Shown piece by piece: positions 11,322 through 20,300 of a DNA stretch of 64,000 bases (positions are counted from its first letter, which is position 1; each line of letters begins with the position of its first letter). A program made the translations under genes and the position numbers. This DNA comes from Batkoa obscura (taxonomy: Eukaryota; Entomophthoromycota; Entomophthoromycetes; Entomophthorales; Batkoaceae), in assembly GCA_030770535.1 (NCBI GenBank), contig JASVEC010000015.1, positions 372,001 to 436,000 of the forward strand, read 5' to 3'. Below the pieces are notes generated by a model, which was not told the DNA's origin, ran no database searches, and worked only from the letters and a program-made list of their open reading frames with translations.

Positions 11322-12472
11322 TTTAATTCAATCTTCAATTTTTATATTCCTAGACTTTATAGATTTGATATTTGTTTTATATCCACCACTATTGTTATAT
11401 TAAATTTTTCACAAAAAATATCAAAACAATACATTTGTTTTTATTTATATCTTTTCATACTATGGTTAATTTATTTTAATTCCAACAATTGCTATTTGCT
11501 GTCTAAATTTAATCTAAAAATAGCCTTTTAGTGACTACATCTCAATCAAATGACCTAAGAAAAATATTAGGATACTATTTTTATATAACAATAAATCGAA
11601 TTCATGGATATTAACCTCTCTAGCTTACATTATTCTTTTAAAAGTTTTGATAGCTATACTATTCTTTTACATTATATTACTGGAAAATGTAATACACTTT
11701 AAATAATAGTTATATGACTATATTTTCATAAGACCTAATTTATAACAAGTGGTATATCTTATTCGTTCATGGCATTTTACTTTCTAATTTTTAATACCGA
11801 GTTCCTAAAAGAACGTTAATGAAAAAATATATATTTGAGTTTTTTTAAGAGGCAAAGATACTATATAAAGAAACATAATATCCTAACTAAGGTTTTTAAG
11901 CCTTTTTTATAATACATCTTTGTTTCTAAAACATCAACTGTCCTGAGATAAATATAAAGTGCTATGTTTAATGCCAAGGATTTCGATGAGATTACATCAA
12001 GCTCTTCCATAAAAACTTTGTTCTTATTAGAAAGTAAACTAAATTTGATTGAAATTCAAATTATGTTGTTGCATCTCTATTGTGATCTAATTAATAATTA
12101 GTTTAATAATGAAATTTTGTTAGGATTGGGTTAAAATCTAAAGGTTAGGCATGAAAAAAACCAAATAAACGACTTAAATATTTTAAAATCACCGCAAATT
12201 AAATCTGAATAGAGCTGCTATAGCAGCTACATACTAATTTTTTTAGAGAGTAGCTGTTTTTTTTACAAACCTTGAAAGAGCTGGGGGCTTCTAAGTGTTT
12301 ATTGTTAAGGGATAATTGAAAACAAGCGCATGATCGATAGGATAGTTAGGTAGATGTAGAAGGTAATGGGTAGTTTCTAAGGTTTAAAACATGGATTTAA
12401 AGGTTTAGATCCATTTGATTGATGTTTTTGATAAAAATTGGTAAATTCAAGCTTTTTAAACGTCTTAAATAT

Positions 12473-12571
12473 GGGGATGTATTTTTTTGTTTAACAATTT
12501 TACTAACAATGTTTCCACTCAAATAGCGCTTAAAAGGTGGAAAAAGTAATGAAACCAAAAAAATCATCCTC
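12473..12571 (+). mobile_element. Miniature inverted-repeat element, copy 7
   Basis: GGGGATGT to TCATCCTC, flanked by ATAT on both sides. The central AGCGCT palindrome is intact. Confidence 0.88.
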
Positions 12572-12982
12572 ATATGGTATTCCATTATAAATCCAAGTTA
12601 TCTATTAACCTAATATTTTGAATCCTTATGTAACTCCTGAATACATTTTGAGATAAGCTATACTATATCTATTAAAAAGCACCAGCTGTCCAAAAATTTC
12701 AAGTATAGTCTATAAAAAACATTGACAATTTTGCAAATAAATCACTATAGTTTTTCGTATATACAATAAAATATTATGAAATTAATATACTGGATACCAA
12801 TATGCAAAAACTACTATACAGGATTTTTTTGTTAAACTTCATTGTATTTTTAGTGGTATTAGTGTTCGAAAATAATTTGACATATATGAGGCTATGTCGA
12901 AAATAAGTCGATTTTTAATAACACAATGAGAACGAAACAAGTTGAAAATTTATTGTATAATAGCATTTATATATCAGTACAT

Positions 12983-13077
12983 GGGGATGTTTTTTAGCTT
13001 CATTACTTTTTTTACCTTTTAAGCGCTATTTGAGTGGAAGATTTGTTAGTAAGATTCTTAAACACAAAAATATAGCC
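12983..13077 (-). mobile_element. Miniature inverted-repeat element, copy 8
   Basis: Reverse copy flanked by ACAT at 12979-12982 and 13078-13081, a non-ATAT target duplication. Its far end has drifted to ATAGCC. Confidence 0.87.
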
Positions 13078-13656
13078 ACATATACTGTTATAATCTCATA
13101 AATTTCTAAGTTCTATTTATAAAGTTATAAATACTTTTTCGAAACTTTTCGTGACCGCTATAAATAAAAGATATCAATTTTTAACTCAAATAAAAAATAG
13201 CTTTCATAAAAACCCAATATTAATTTACAATCCTCGATTAAATTATTGTTACATTCTTTTTTTCATTCATAATATTTCTTAAATATAATGATTTTTTTAA
13301 ACAAGTAAATCATGTTTAATATTTCAACTGCTAAGGATTTATGAATATTAATGTTATTTTAAATATGTTTAGAACTTTATCCAAGTATATAAGTGAAAGT
13401 AGTAAATATGGAAGGTAATATGGTTGTTATCATTTTCAAAAAGATGGGTATAAATAAATTCCAGATCTTGGGTTTAGTTTGGTGGTACTTATTTTATCTA
13501 TATTTTAAATCAGCCTAAGTTTTTAAAACTATGTAACTTTATAAAGGTCTCAAATAAAATCAATTAGAAGAGACTTCAATAATAATAGCCTATCATAAAT
13601 TACAATATTATTAAACAATTATTACAATAAACATAACAACCAATATATTTTTCAGT

Positions 13657-13755
13657 ATGAAGATTTACTTTTTGTTTAAGAAATTTATTAGCATTTTTTC
13701 CCGCTTAATAGCGCTTGAAAAAGTGGAAAAGGAATAAAACTCTAACACTCTGGAT
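13657..13755 (+). mobile_element. Miniature inverted-repeat element, copy 9 (diverged)
   Basis: Recognisable by TTTGTTTAAG, AGCGCTTG and TGGAAAA in the right order, but both ends are eroded and no target duplication can be read. Confidence 0.65.
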
Positions 13756-13809
13756 ATAAAATAAAGTTCAAAATTTAAACTATACCTTAGTCTTTGAAAT
13801 TATGATATA

Positions 13810-13905
13810 AGAGTGTTTTTTTTGGCTTCATTACTTTTTCCATTTTTAAGCACTATTTGAGTGGAAAAATTGGTACTAAAATTCTTAAACGGAAAAAGGC
13901 ATCCC
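13810..13905 (-). mobile_element. Miniature inverted-repeat element, copy 10
   Basis: Reverse copy 55 bp from copy 9. The near end has drifted to GAGTGTTT; the far end reads GCATCCC. Confidence 0.8.
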
Positions 13906-14103
13906 ATATATATAAAGGGGTCTAAAAAGGTTCAGAAGTTTTCTAGATTTTTAAAAAATTAAGTTTTTTAAAAACTATTACTTTGTCTTTACAACTCAAG
14001 CAAAAAATCAAATGTACTTTTATTAAGTAGTTATTTGTTATCATTTACTTTGCAATAACTTAATTTATACCGCCACTCCATATATATCAAACAAAACTCA
14101 TAT

Positions 14104-14255
14104 CACAAATGTATGAGCTCACTATTGAAAATTTTATCAAACTTGCTTACTATATCGAAGCAAATGATTTGGATTTTATAAGGTTATCCTTGATTTTTGT
14201 TAGTTTTAATTTATATAATAAATGCTCCTTTCTTGCTAATATTTTTATGTTTATA
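14104..14255 (+). repeat. Duplicated gene scrap, copy A
   Basis: About 150 bp closely similar to 15578-15722. Both begin ATG TAT GAA/GAG CT and encode MYEL.IENFIKLAYYIE.ND then LDFIR. Copy A has lost one base after the codons for IR relative to copy B, so its frame runs on as SLIFVSFNLYNKC instead of ending. About 60 bp upstream of the ATG also looks related. The encoded fragment is not recognised. Confidence 0.6.
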
Positions 14256-14599
14256 TTCTTTATTCCCAATCAATTGAATCTGTTCCTATAGATAATCATT
14301 AGTGATACACTGGGATGTTAAACACTGCTAAAGTCATATATAAACCAATAAACTTGTACCAACACTATTTACTATTTATAACTCTTAGTATCATTTCTAA
14401 ATTAATTGGAATTGCTATTGGTTTTTAATACTTGTCTATTTTACCCACACTACAGTACTTCACTAAATTTCCCATAAAAGAACAAACAATAACTTAACTC
14501 CCTTTAAGCACCCATTATAAAGTAAGATCCTTTATAATTAAACAGTATCGCTTAAATAAACCCTCCTTTTCTATTCAAAAACAATATATGAATGCTTTT

Positions 14600-14850
14600 A
14601 AGAATTGTCCTTTTTGTTACATTTTCAAAATTTAGAAATCAATCAGTCAATACAGCTTTGTTCGAGCTTAGAAGTGTATTATCTAGCTGTTCATTTCATA
14701 ATAAAAATTCAAAATATTAAGCTGTAAATAAGCAAATAATTAAATAAATAATTATATACTTTATGACTATTCAACGCATATTTGAACATCTAAACAATCA
14801 GATCATTAACTAATTTCTAAAATATAAAGTAGCAAAAAGGATAAATAATA
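14600..14850 (+). repeat. Diverged dispersed repeat, copy A
   Basis: This ~240-bp tract resembles 33650-33885 in order of blocks: TTTAGAAATCAAT, CAATACAGCT, TATCTAGCTGTTCA, then GAGCTG/AAGCTG, CAAATAATTA and, at the far end, AAAGTAGCAAAA. It is too diverged for a family name; no terminal repeats are evident. Confidence 0.5.
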
Positions 14851-14965
14851 AAAATATTCCCACATTTTACCATTAGAATCATAAACTTAACAGCCTATAT
14901 AATAAATATTCTTTGAACAAATTTAAAAATAAGGTTTATAATTATTATAATAAAAATTATTTAAC

Positions 14966-15000
14966 AAACTAAAATAATGGAACCAAAAAAAACAGCCTCA
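14966..15000 (+). mobile_element. Miniature element, right-end fragment
   Basis: Only the last ~35 bp of the element is present (AATGGAACC to CAGCCTC followed by ATAT); the left part is missing. Confidence 0.6.
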
Positions 15001-15123
15001 TATTCTGTTTTAAAAAAACCTAAGTACAATTTATTATTATAACTAATAACTTTATGTCTTAAAAAGGACTATTTGTTTATAGGTTGTTTGTATCTTAATT
15101 GTTAAACTTAGTTTACAAAATAT

Positions 15124-15218
15124 GGTAATACCTTTTTTGTTTGAGAAGTTTAAAACTGACTTTTCCATTCAATACGACTCAAAAATGGAAAAAGTAGTGA
15201 AACAAAGAAGTACCCCCC
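15124..15218 (+). mobile_element. Miniature inverted-repeat element, copy 11 (diverged)
   Basis: Order and spacing of TTTTTTGTTTG, TTTTCCATTC and AATGGAAAAAG are kept and the right end is CCCCCC. The left end is eroded to GGTAATA. Confidence 0.75.
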
Positions 15219-15577
15219 ATATGGATCGAATAATAAAGTCCGAATTTAAAACTACACACCATCTTTTTAAACTGCATTTAGAATACTTGTTTATCATTTA
15301 GGCTGCCCCTAATTTCTTAGGTTTATATTTTTTGCATAAATATCGGCCATTAAAAAATGGGCTTATTTGATAATTTTGCAATACAGTTTTCTTCAATAAG
15401 GCTAATGATCTGAAGGTTGGTGAGCACTGCTGAAAAGTATAAATACTCTTATACGTTACTCATTTTAAAAAAATATTAACCATATTCTCAAAAAACAATA
15501 AGTTTATTACTATCTACTCTCACCTTTTAACTTATTGCTGTATATCGCACACTCTATAAATCAAATCTAAGGCTGCA

Positions 15578-15722
15578 TCATAAATGTATGAACTCAACAT
15601 CGAAAACTTTATCAAACTTGCTTACTATATCGAAAGAAATGATTTGGATTTTATAAGGTTTATCCTTGATTTTTGTTAATTTTAATCTGATAAATATTTA
15701 TTCTTTATTAATATTTTTAGTA
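15578..15722 (+). repeat. Duplicated gene scrap, copy B
   Basis: Partner of the tract at 14104-14255. Here a complete 31-codon frame runs from ATG 15584 to TAA 15677-15679 and ends FIRFILDFC. Two diverged copies 1.5 kb apart with conserved codons in the first 25 residues suggest relics of a small duplicated gene rather than chance. Confidence 0.58.
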
Positions 15723-15730
15723 CTTTATAT

Positions 15731-15826
15731 GTGGATGTATTTTTTCGTTTAGGAATTTTATTAATAGTTATTCTACTTAATGCTTGAAAAATAGAAAAAG
15801 TGATGAAATCAAAAAAAGTATTACCA
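15731..15826 (+). mobile_element. Miniature inverted-repeat element, copy 12 (diverged)
   Basis: GTGGATGTATTTTTT at the left, but the centre has lost several bases and the right end reads TTACCAC. An old copy. Confidence 0.72.
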
Positions 15827-16269
15827 CGTCTTAAATTTCACACATATTTTATTAAGTATTCTAATCGATTTGTGACTAATAGAACATTCAAGTTAAACAA
15901 AGTTCTATAAATTATTGGACTTGAACTAAAGTCATAATGCTATTTATAATTGTTTATTAGGACCTTATAAGTCTACTTATAAACAAGCTGCTATTAATTT
16001 TTAGCTTCATCTTTTTCTCACACTTTAATATGATCCATATTCAGTATTATAAAACCTTAATAAAATTGGTTTCACTTCAAGCTCTATTAAAAATACCATC
16101 ATTTTAATTTAGCCAATAATATCCTTTGTACTCCCTTTTCTAAATAAAAAAAGCCAATCAATTTTCAAAGCGACAAAAATAGTTACCATTAAAATACATT
16201 TTTTAAAACAAGTTAACAATGACATAAAACAACTGATGAGGTAAGCTTTAGTTCATTCTAAACATAAAG

Positions 16270-16276
16270 TATAAAA
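16270..16276 (+). promoter_or_regulatory. TATA-like box of the calmodulin-like gene
   Basis: TATAAAA lies 53 bp before the ATG at 16329. In such AT-rich DNA this could be chance, but the match is exact and well placed. Confidence 0.4.
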
Positions 16277-16328
16277 CCACATAAACAACTACCAGCTTTC
16301 TTTTTTATAATAATAAACAATTGAAACG

Positions 16329-16781
16329 ATGTCAGAATTAAACGAACAACAGACAAAGCAAGCTAAAGATATCTTTAACCAATTTGATACTGATAAGAGT
16401 GGTAAGATAAGTGCTGATGAGCTCAAAAATATGTTGCCAAAATTAGGTGTTGATCTTGATGACGCTGGTATAAAAAAGATGCTCTCATCTGCTGATAAGG
16501 ACCAGAATGGAGAAGTTGACTTTGAAGAATTTAAAAAAATAGCAGGTGGTATGTTTGCTGTAGATGTAGATGAAGAAGAAGATAATCGTAAAACTTTTGA
16601 TGAGTTTGATACGGATAAAGATGGCCACATCAATAAAGTAGAATTTGCAAAAGCAATGAGAGCGGACGATCCAGAGATTGAACAAGAAGAAATTGATGGA
16701 ATTTTTGCTGAAACAGATGACAATGGTGATGGTTTGATTTCATATGATGAATTTTGTAAGGCAGTTAATAAAGGCCAATAA
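16329..16781 (+). CDS. Calmodulin-like protein with four EF-hands
   Basis: A 150-residue intronless calcium sensor of the calmodulin/troponin C family. Four canonical 12-residue calcium loops are visible in order: DTDKSGKISADE, DKDQNGEVDFEE, DTDKDGHINKVE and DDNGDGLISYDE. All keep the key 1, 3, 5, 6 (Gly) and 12 (Glu) positions, so all four sites should bind calcium. The linker between the two halves is strongly acidic (DVDEEEDN). It differs from true calmodulin in length and in the helices between loops, so it is better called calmodulin-like. It lies tail-to-tail with the Ima1-domain gene, 120 bp apart. Unlike the other three EF-hand genes in the window it has no seven-codon first exon. Confidence 0.93.
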   Translation: MSELNEQQTKQAKDIFNQFDTDKSGKISADELKNMLPKLGVDLDDAGIKKMLSSADKDQNGEVDFEEFKKIAGGMFAVDVDEEEDNRKTFDEFDTDKDGHINKVEFAKAMRADDPEIEQEEIDGIFAETDDNGDGLISYDEFCKAVNKGQ

Positions 16782-16901
16782 AGAAGTGAAGGTGTGAAAT
16801 AAAAAGAAAAAAAGTGAAAAATATTAATTTCATGTTCAAAATTGAGTTTATTCTATATTTTATTATTCTATACACGTATTAAAGGTAATTCATTTAATTA
16901 T

Positions 16902-17760
16902 TTAATATTGTTTTTTTAAAAATTGTTGATAACCTATACAATTATTACAACCTATTGGATATTGATTATTAAGCTTAAGTTTATATTCTTCAATAGTATT
17001 GTATTTAGATTTATATTCTGCATCCTTACATATCCATTTAGTTTAATACAGTGTTTGTTAAAATATATTAATTTACCTCATCACTAGGTAAATAGTCGGC
17101 TAGAGCTTGAGTTTGGAACTGTAAATTTTTTAAACAGTCTGAACAAAAGGAATTAGGCTCTTGAAGTTTATTTCCACCTATTTGAATTAAATTAATGTCT
17201 CGTATTTAACAAAAATATGTAATAGTGACTTACTTCTCAATGTAAACCCAATGTTTCTTTCCTTTGCCATTAATGGAGTAAAATCCACCAAATCACCGTT
17301 CTAGCAACGATGATTATTAAAAAAATCAACAATTGAATATTTGTCTTACCTCATCTCTAAAATTCATTTCCTTACACCATTGACATTTCCATAATTTCTT
17401 ATTAACTCTCAGCTTCTCAAACTTAGTACTTTGATTACAATTAAAACACTTTAATCTAACTGAATTGAACAAATAATTGTTCATCAATAAATAGCTGATT
17501 CTGTAGACTAAATAAAGACTAAGGATAAATAATAGATAGTAAATGTAATTGTTTTCTAAATTGAGCCATGGTAAATATTGTTGAGTTAGATGATTAAGGA
17601 TCTGTTCATCGGTTAAACCTTCCTTTTTTAATATTTGAGCTTCAAGAATTATAGGCTCGAAGATGACTTGAATTGTATTATTATAAATGTATTGATCGAG
17701 TTTATTTAATAGAATGAGTGCTTTAGTTAACATTATCGGATTAATATTTAGAAAAAACAA
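16902..17760 (-). CDS. ima1: Ima1/TMEM201 N-terminal-domain protein (inner nuclear membrane type), short form
   Basis: Four exons on the minus strand: 17350-17760, 17234-17300, 17077-17177 and 16902-17024, with GT-AG introns of 49, 56 and 52 nt; the spliced frame gives 233 residues. A membrane helix (about 92-112, YIYYLLFILSLYLVYRIS) is followed by the cysteine-rich Ima1_N domain: CFNC, WKCQWC, then NGDLVDFTP, FCSDC, LADYLPSDED and NQYPIGCNNC, the CxxC pairs and YLP/YP signatures of Ima1 and TMEM201/Samp1. Family members sit in the inner nuclear membrane and link chromatin to the cytoskeleton. Those usually continue with several further membrane helices; here a stop follows shortly after the domain, so this is a short form. 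It shares a 156-bp divergent upstream region with the PPR gene. Confidence 0.82.
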
Positions 17761-17916
17761 AGATAAAGATTTTGATTCAAATTAAAAAAAATTAAATTCC
17801 ATTCGAAAATTCAAATTACCATAATATTTTGGAATTTTATTCTTTAATTAAATTAAATTCAACTATTTTTACATATTTTTCCACCATAATAAATTGATTA
17901 AATTATTTTATCAACT
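17761..17916. promoter_or_regulatory. Divergent promoter region
   Basis: The 156 bp between the oppositely oriented starts of the Ima1-domain gene and the PPR gene must hold both promoters. It is almost pure A/T with runs of T; no specific factor site is identified. Confidence 0.45.
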
Positions 17917-20205
17917 ATGTTACTAAAACCCAAATCAGTTCCACCGATTCGGTTATCAATCATCAATCGCATAATCAAACCAATTAAATATCCATTATTA
18001 TACATCAATTCCTCATTCACTACCACTCACATTTCCTCTTCCTATGTCCAACTAACCACCGACTTTTTTAAATCCGTTACCGAGTCTTCAATAGAATATG
18101 ATAACTCTCGTTTAAGAAGACAAGCACGTAGTCGTAGTAATAATCAATTAAAGGTTCAACAAGATACCAATGAAGAATGGCAAAATTTACGCTTACAAAA
18201 AAGGATTAAAAAATTAAAATCAATATTAAAATCTCATCAAATAATTGAATTAGAACAAGTATGGGAAAGTTATTTAGATATTAAAGAAGTTTCAGTTGAA
18301 AGTTTAAAAGGGTTGGAAAGTAAAGTATTTGAAAGAATGATTTATTTATATCAATGCTGTGAATTGAAAGAAAATTATTATAATATTAAAATAATTACTG
18401 AAGATATGATTAAGTTAAATTATAACATTGATAAAAAACAAATTCAAGGTTATTTAAGAGCATGTCTAGAATTAAAAGAATATCATAATATTATTAAATT
18501 TACTCAGTATTTAGTAAGAAAACAGTATACTTTAGATACTTTTATATTGAATCATTTATTCTCTGCTTATGTTCAACTCAATGATATTGAAAGTAGTTTG
18601 ATGACCTTAGATCATTTTAAAACAGAAAATGTATTAAAAGATCAATACACATTATCAACAGAAGTCTTATTAAATTTTAAACGAAATGAACCTCAATTAG
18701 CATTGTCCACTTATACCTCTATTTTCTCAACTAATATCAAAATAGATACATGGACATTAAATATGTTTCTTCAAATATTTTCACAATATAGATATTGGCA
18801 GGGTATTCAACAAGTATTAATAGATATGAAACAAAAGAATGTGATACCCGATTTACATACATTTAGTATTTTATTAAAATGTTGTATTTTACCATTTAAC
18901 GATAATTGTATTATTTCGTATAAAAAGAAACCATATTTACGTCAACAAATTGAAATTGTTAATAAGATTTATTTTAATCTCAAGGCCTCTTCTTTCCCAT
19001 TAGATAAATATATCTATTGTAATTTTATTAAATTTTATGTAACAATTCAAGAATTTTGTTTTGCTGAAAATATATTATTAGATATGAAACAAAAAGGAAT
19101 TCAACCTAATGAATTTGAATATTCAATACTAATGGATGGTTATTCTAAAGTAAAACAATGGGATAAATTATGGAAGATATATCAAATAATTAAGCAAGAA
19201 AATATATCAATTAATCAAATTATTTATTCTTGTATGGTTAAAGCATATACAAAATTAAATGAAAATAGAATCAAAGAAGAGGGCGGAAGAGCTATAATGG
19301 AAGACGATATATTCAAAAAGGATCAAATCACTTATAATTTATTTTTAAGACAATTAGGCAAATTAGGAAAAGTAAAGGAGGGATTTGAATTATATATAGA
19401 AATGAAAAATGAAAATATTCAACCCAATTTAATGACTTATTATCATTTATTAGATGGATTAAAAAGGAATAATGAAATAGAAGATAATAATATAAAAGAA
19501 AAAGAAAAAGAGAAGAAAAAGATTATCGAAATAATATTTAATGACTTAATTACTTCTAATTTAGTACCTAATCTTTCAATATTTAATCATTTTATTTATT
19601 TATTTAATCAATATCAACTTATCAATTATATTAATATTACCTACACATTAATGATTGAAAAATATCAATTATTACCTAATCAATATAGTTTGTTACCAAT
19701 GGCATCTATTTTATTAAATGGTTGTAATATCAATGAAGTTGTTAATAATATAATATCATCTAAATATCCACAATTAATCTATTCAAGTTCAATATATGCT
19801 TTAATAAAAAATGGAGAATTACAAAAGGGAATTGAATTATTTGAATATATTAAAAAAGGAGGGGTGATAGGAGTAAAAAATGATTTATTAATTTATTATT
19901 ATTTATTATATGCTTGTATTCAATATAAGGAGTTTTATTATTTAATGAAGTTAATGCAACAAATAGACAAAGAAAATATTGTTATTACAAAAACAATGTA
20001 TTTAAAATTAAATAATAAATTAAATGCAATCAACTGCGATAAACAAATAATGAGATTATGGAATAGGTTTGAATATAAAGAAAAAGAAGCGGAAGAAGAT
20101 AAAATGGAAAAAATGATGGAAATAGATTTTAATAATAATAAGATACAGTCACATTTAATTATTCCATTATTAAAAGATTGCTATCTTAGGATGTTGAATC
20201 ATTAG
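17917..20205 (+). CDS. Pentatricopeptide repeat (PPR) protein, probably mitochondrial
   Basis: A 762-residue helical-repeat protein of the PPR family, which bind organellar RNA and act in processing, stability or translation. Repeats are seen as ~35-residue units with conserved ends, for example VIPDLHTFSILLKCC (about 308), GIQPNEFEYSILMDGYSKV (about 394), DQITYNLFLRQLGKLGKVKE (about 470) and NIQPNLMTYYHLLDG (about 504). The N-terminus (MLLKPKSVPPIRLSIINRII) is basic and lacks acidic residues, as expected of a mitochondrial presequence. The gene is intronless and extremely AT-rich with Asn/Lys/Ile-heavy codons. It ends 95 bp from the tail of the SCYL2-type gene, so the two are convergent. The specific RNA target cannot be told. 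Confidence 0.88.
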   Translation: MLLKPKSVPPIRLSIINRIIKPIKYPLLYINSSFTTTHISSSYVQLTTDFFKSVTESSIEYDNSRLRRQARSRSNNQLKVQQDTNEEWQNLRLQKRIKKLKSILKSHQIIELEQVWESYLDIKEVSVESLKGLESKVFERMIYLYQCCELKENYYNIKIITEDMIKLNYNIDKKQIQGYLRACLELKEYHNIIKFTQYLVRKQYTLDTFILNHLFSAYVQLNDIESSLMTLDHFKTENVLKDQYTLSTEVLLNFKRNEPQLALSTYTSIFSTNIKIDTWTLNMFLQIFSQYRYWQGIQQVLIDMKQKNVIPDLHTFSILLKCCILPFNDNCIISYKKKPYLRQQIEIVNKIYFNLKASSFPLDKYIYCNFIKFYVTIQEFCFAENILLDMKQKGIQPNEFEYSILMDGYSKVKQWDKLWKIYQIIKQENISINQIIYSCMVKAYTKLNENRIKEEGGRAIMEDDIFKKDQITYNLFLRQLGKLGKVKEGFELYIEMKNENIQPNLMTYYHLLDGLKRNNEIEDNNIKEKEKEKKKIIEIIFNDLITSNLVPNLSIFNHFIYLFNQYQLINYINITYTLMIEKYQLLPNQYSLLPMASILLNGCNINEVVNNIISSKYPQLIYSSSIYALIKNGELQKGIELFEYIKKGGVIGVKNDLLIYYYLLYACIQYKEFYYLMKLMQQIDKENIVITKTMYLKLNNKLNAINCDKQIMRLWNRFEYKEKEAEEDKMEKMMEIDFNNNKIQSHLIIPLLKDCYLRMLNH

Positions 20206-20300
20206 AGAGAATGAATTTATTATATTATTTATTTCGTTATTAAAGTTAATTATATAGATTAATTTATTTACTATTATTATTTTACTTTTATTTTTATATT

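Larger units (their letters stand above)
11322..14108. other. Intergenic, AT-rich, with miniature elements
   Basis: No gene recognised. A minus-strand open frame of 62 codons at 12397-12585 lies mostly over a repeat copy and is not a gene. Confidence 0.5.

Noticed and set aside
12397-12585. 62-codon minus frame
   Set aside because: It runs through a miniature inverted-repeat element.
16289-16723. 144-codon Ser-rich minus frame
   Set aside because: Antisense to the four-EF-hand gene; the Ser-rich look comes from reading its acidic codons backwards.
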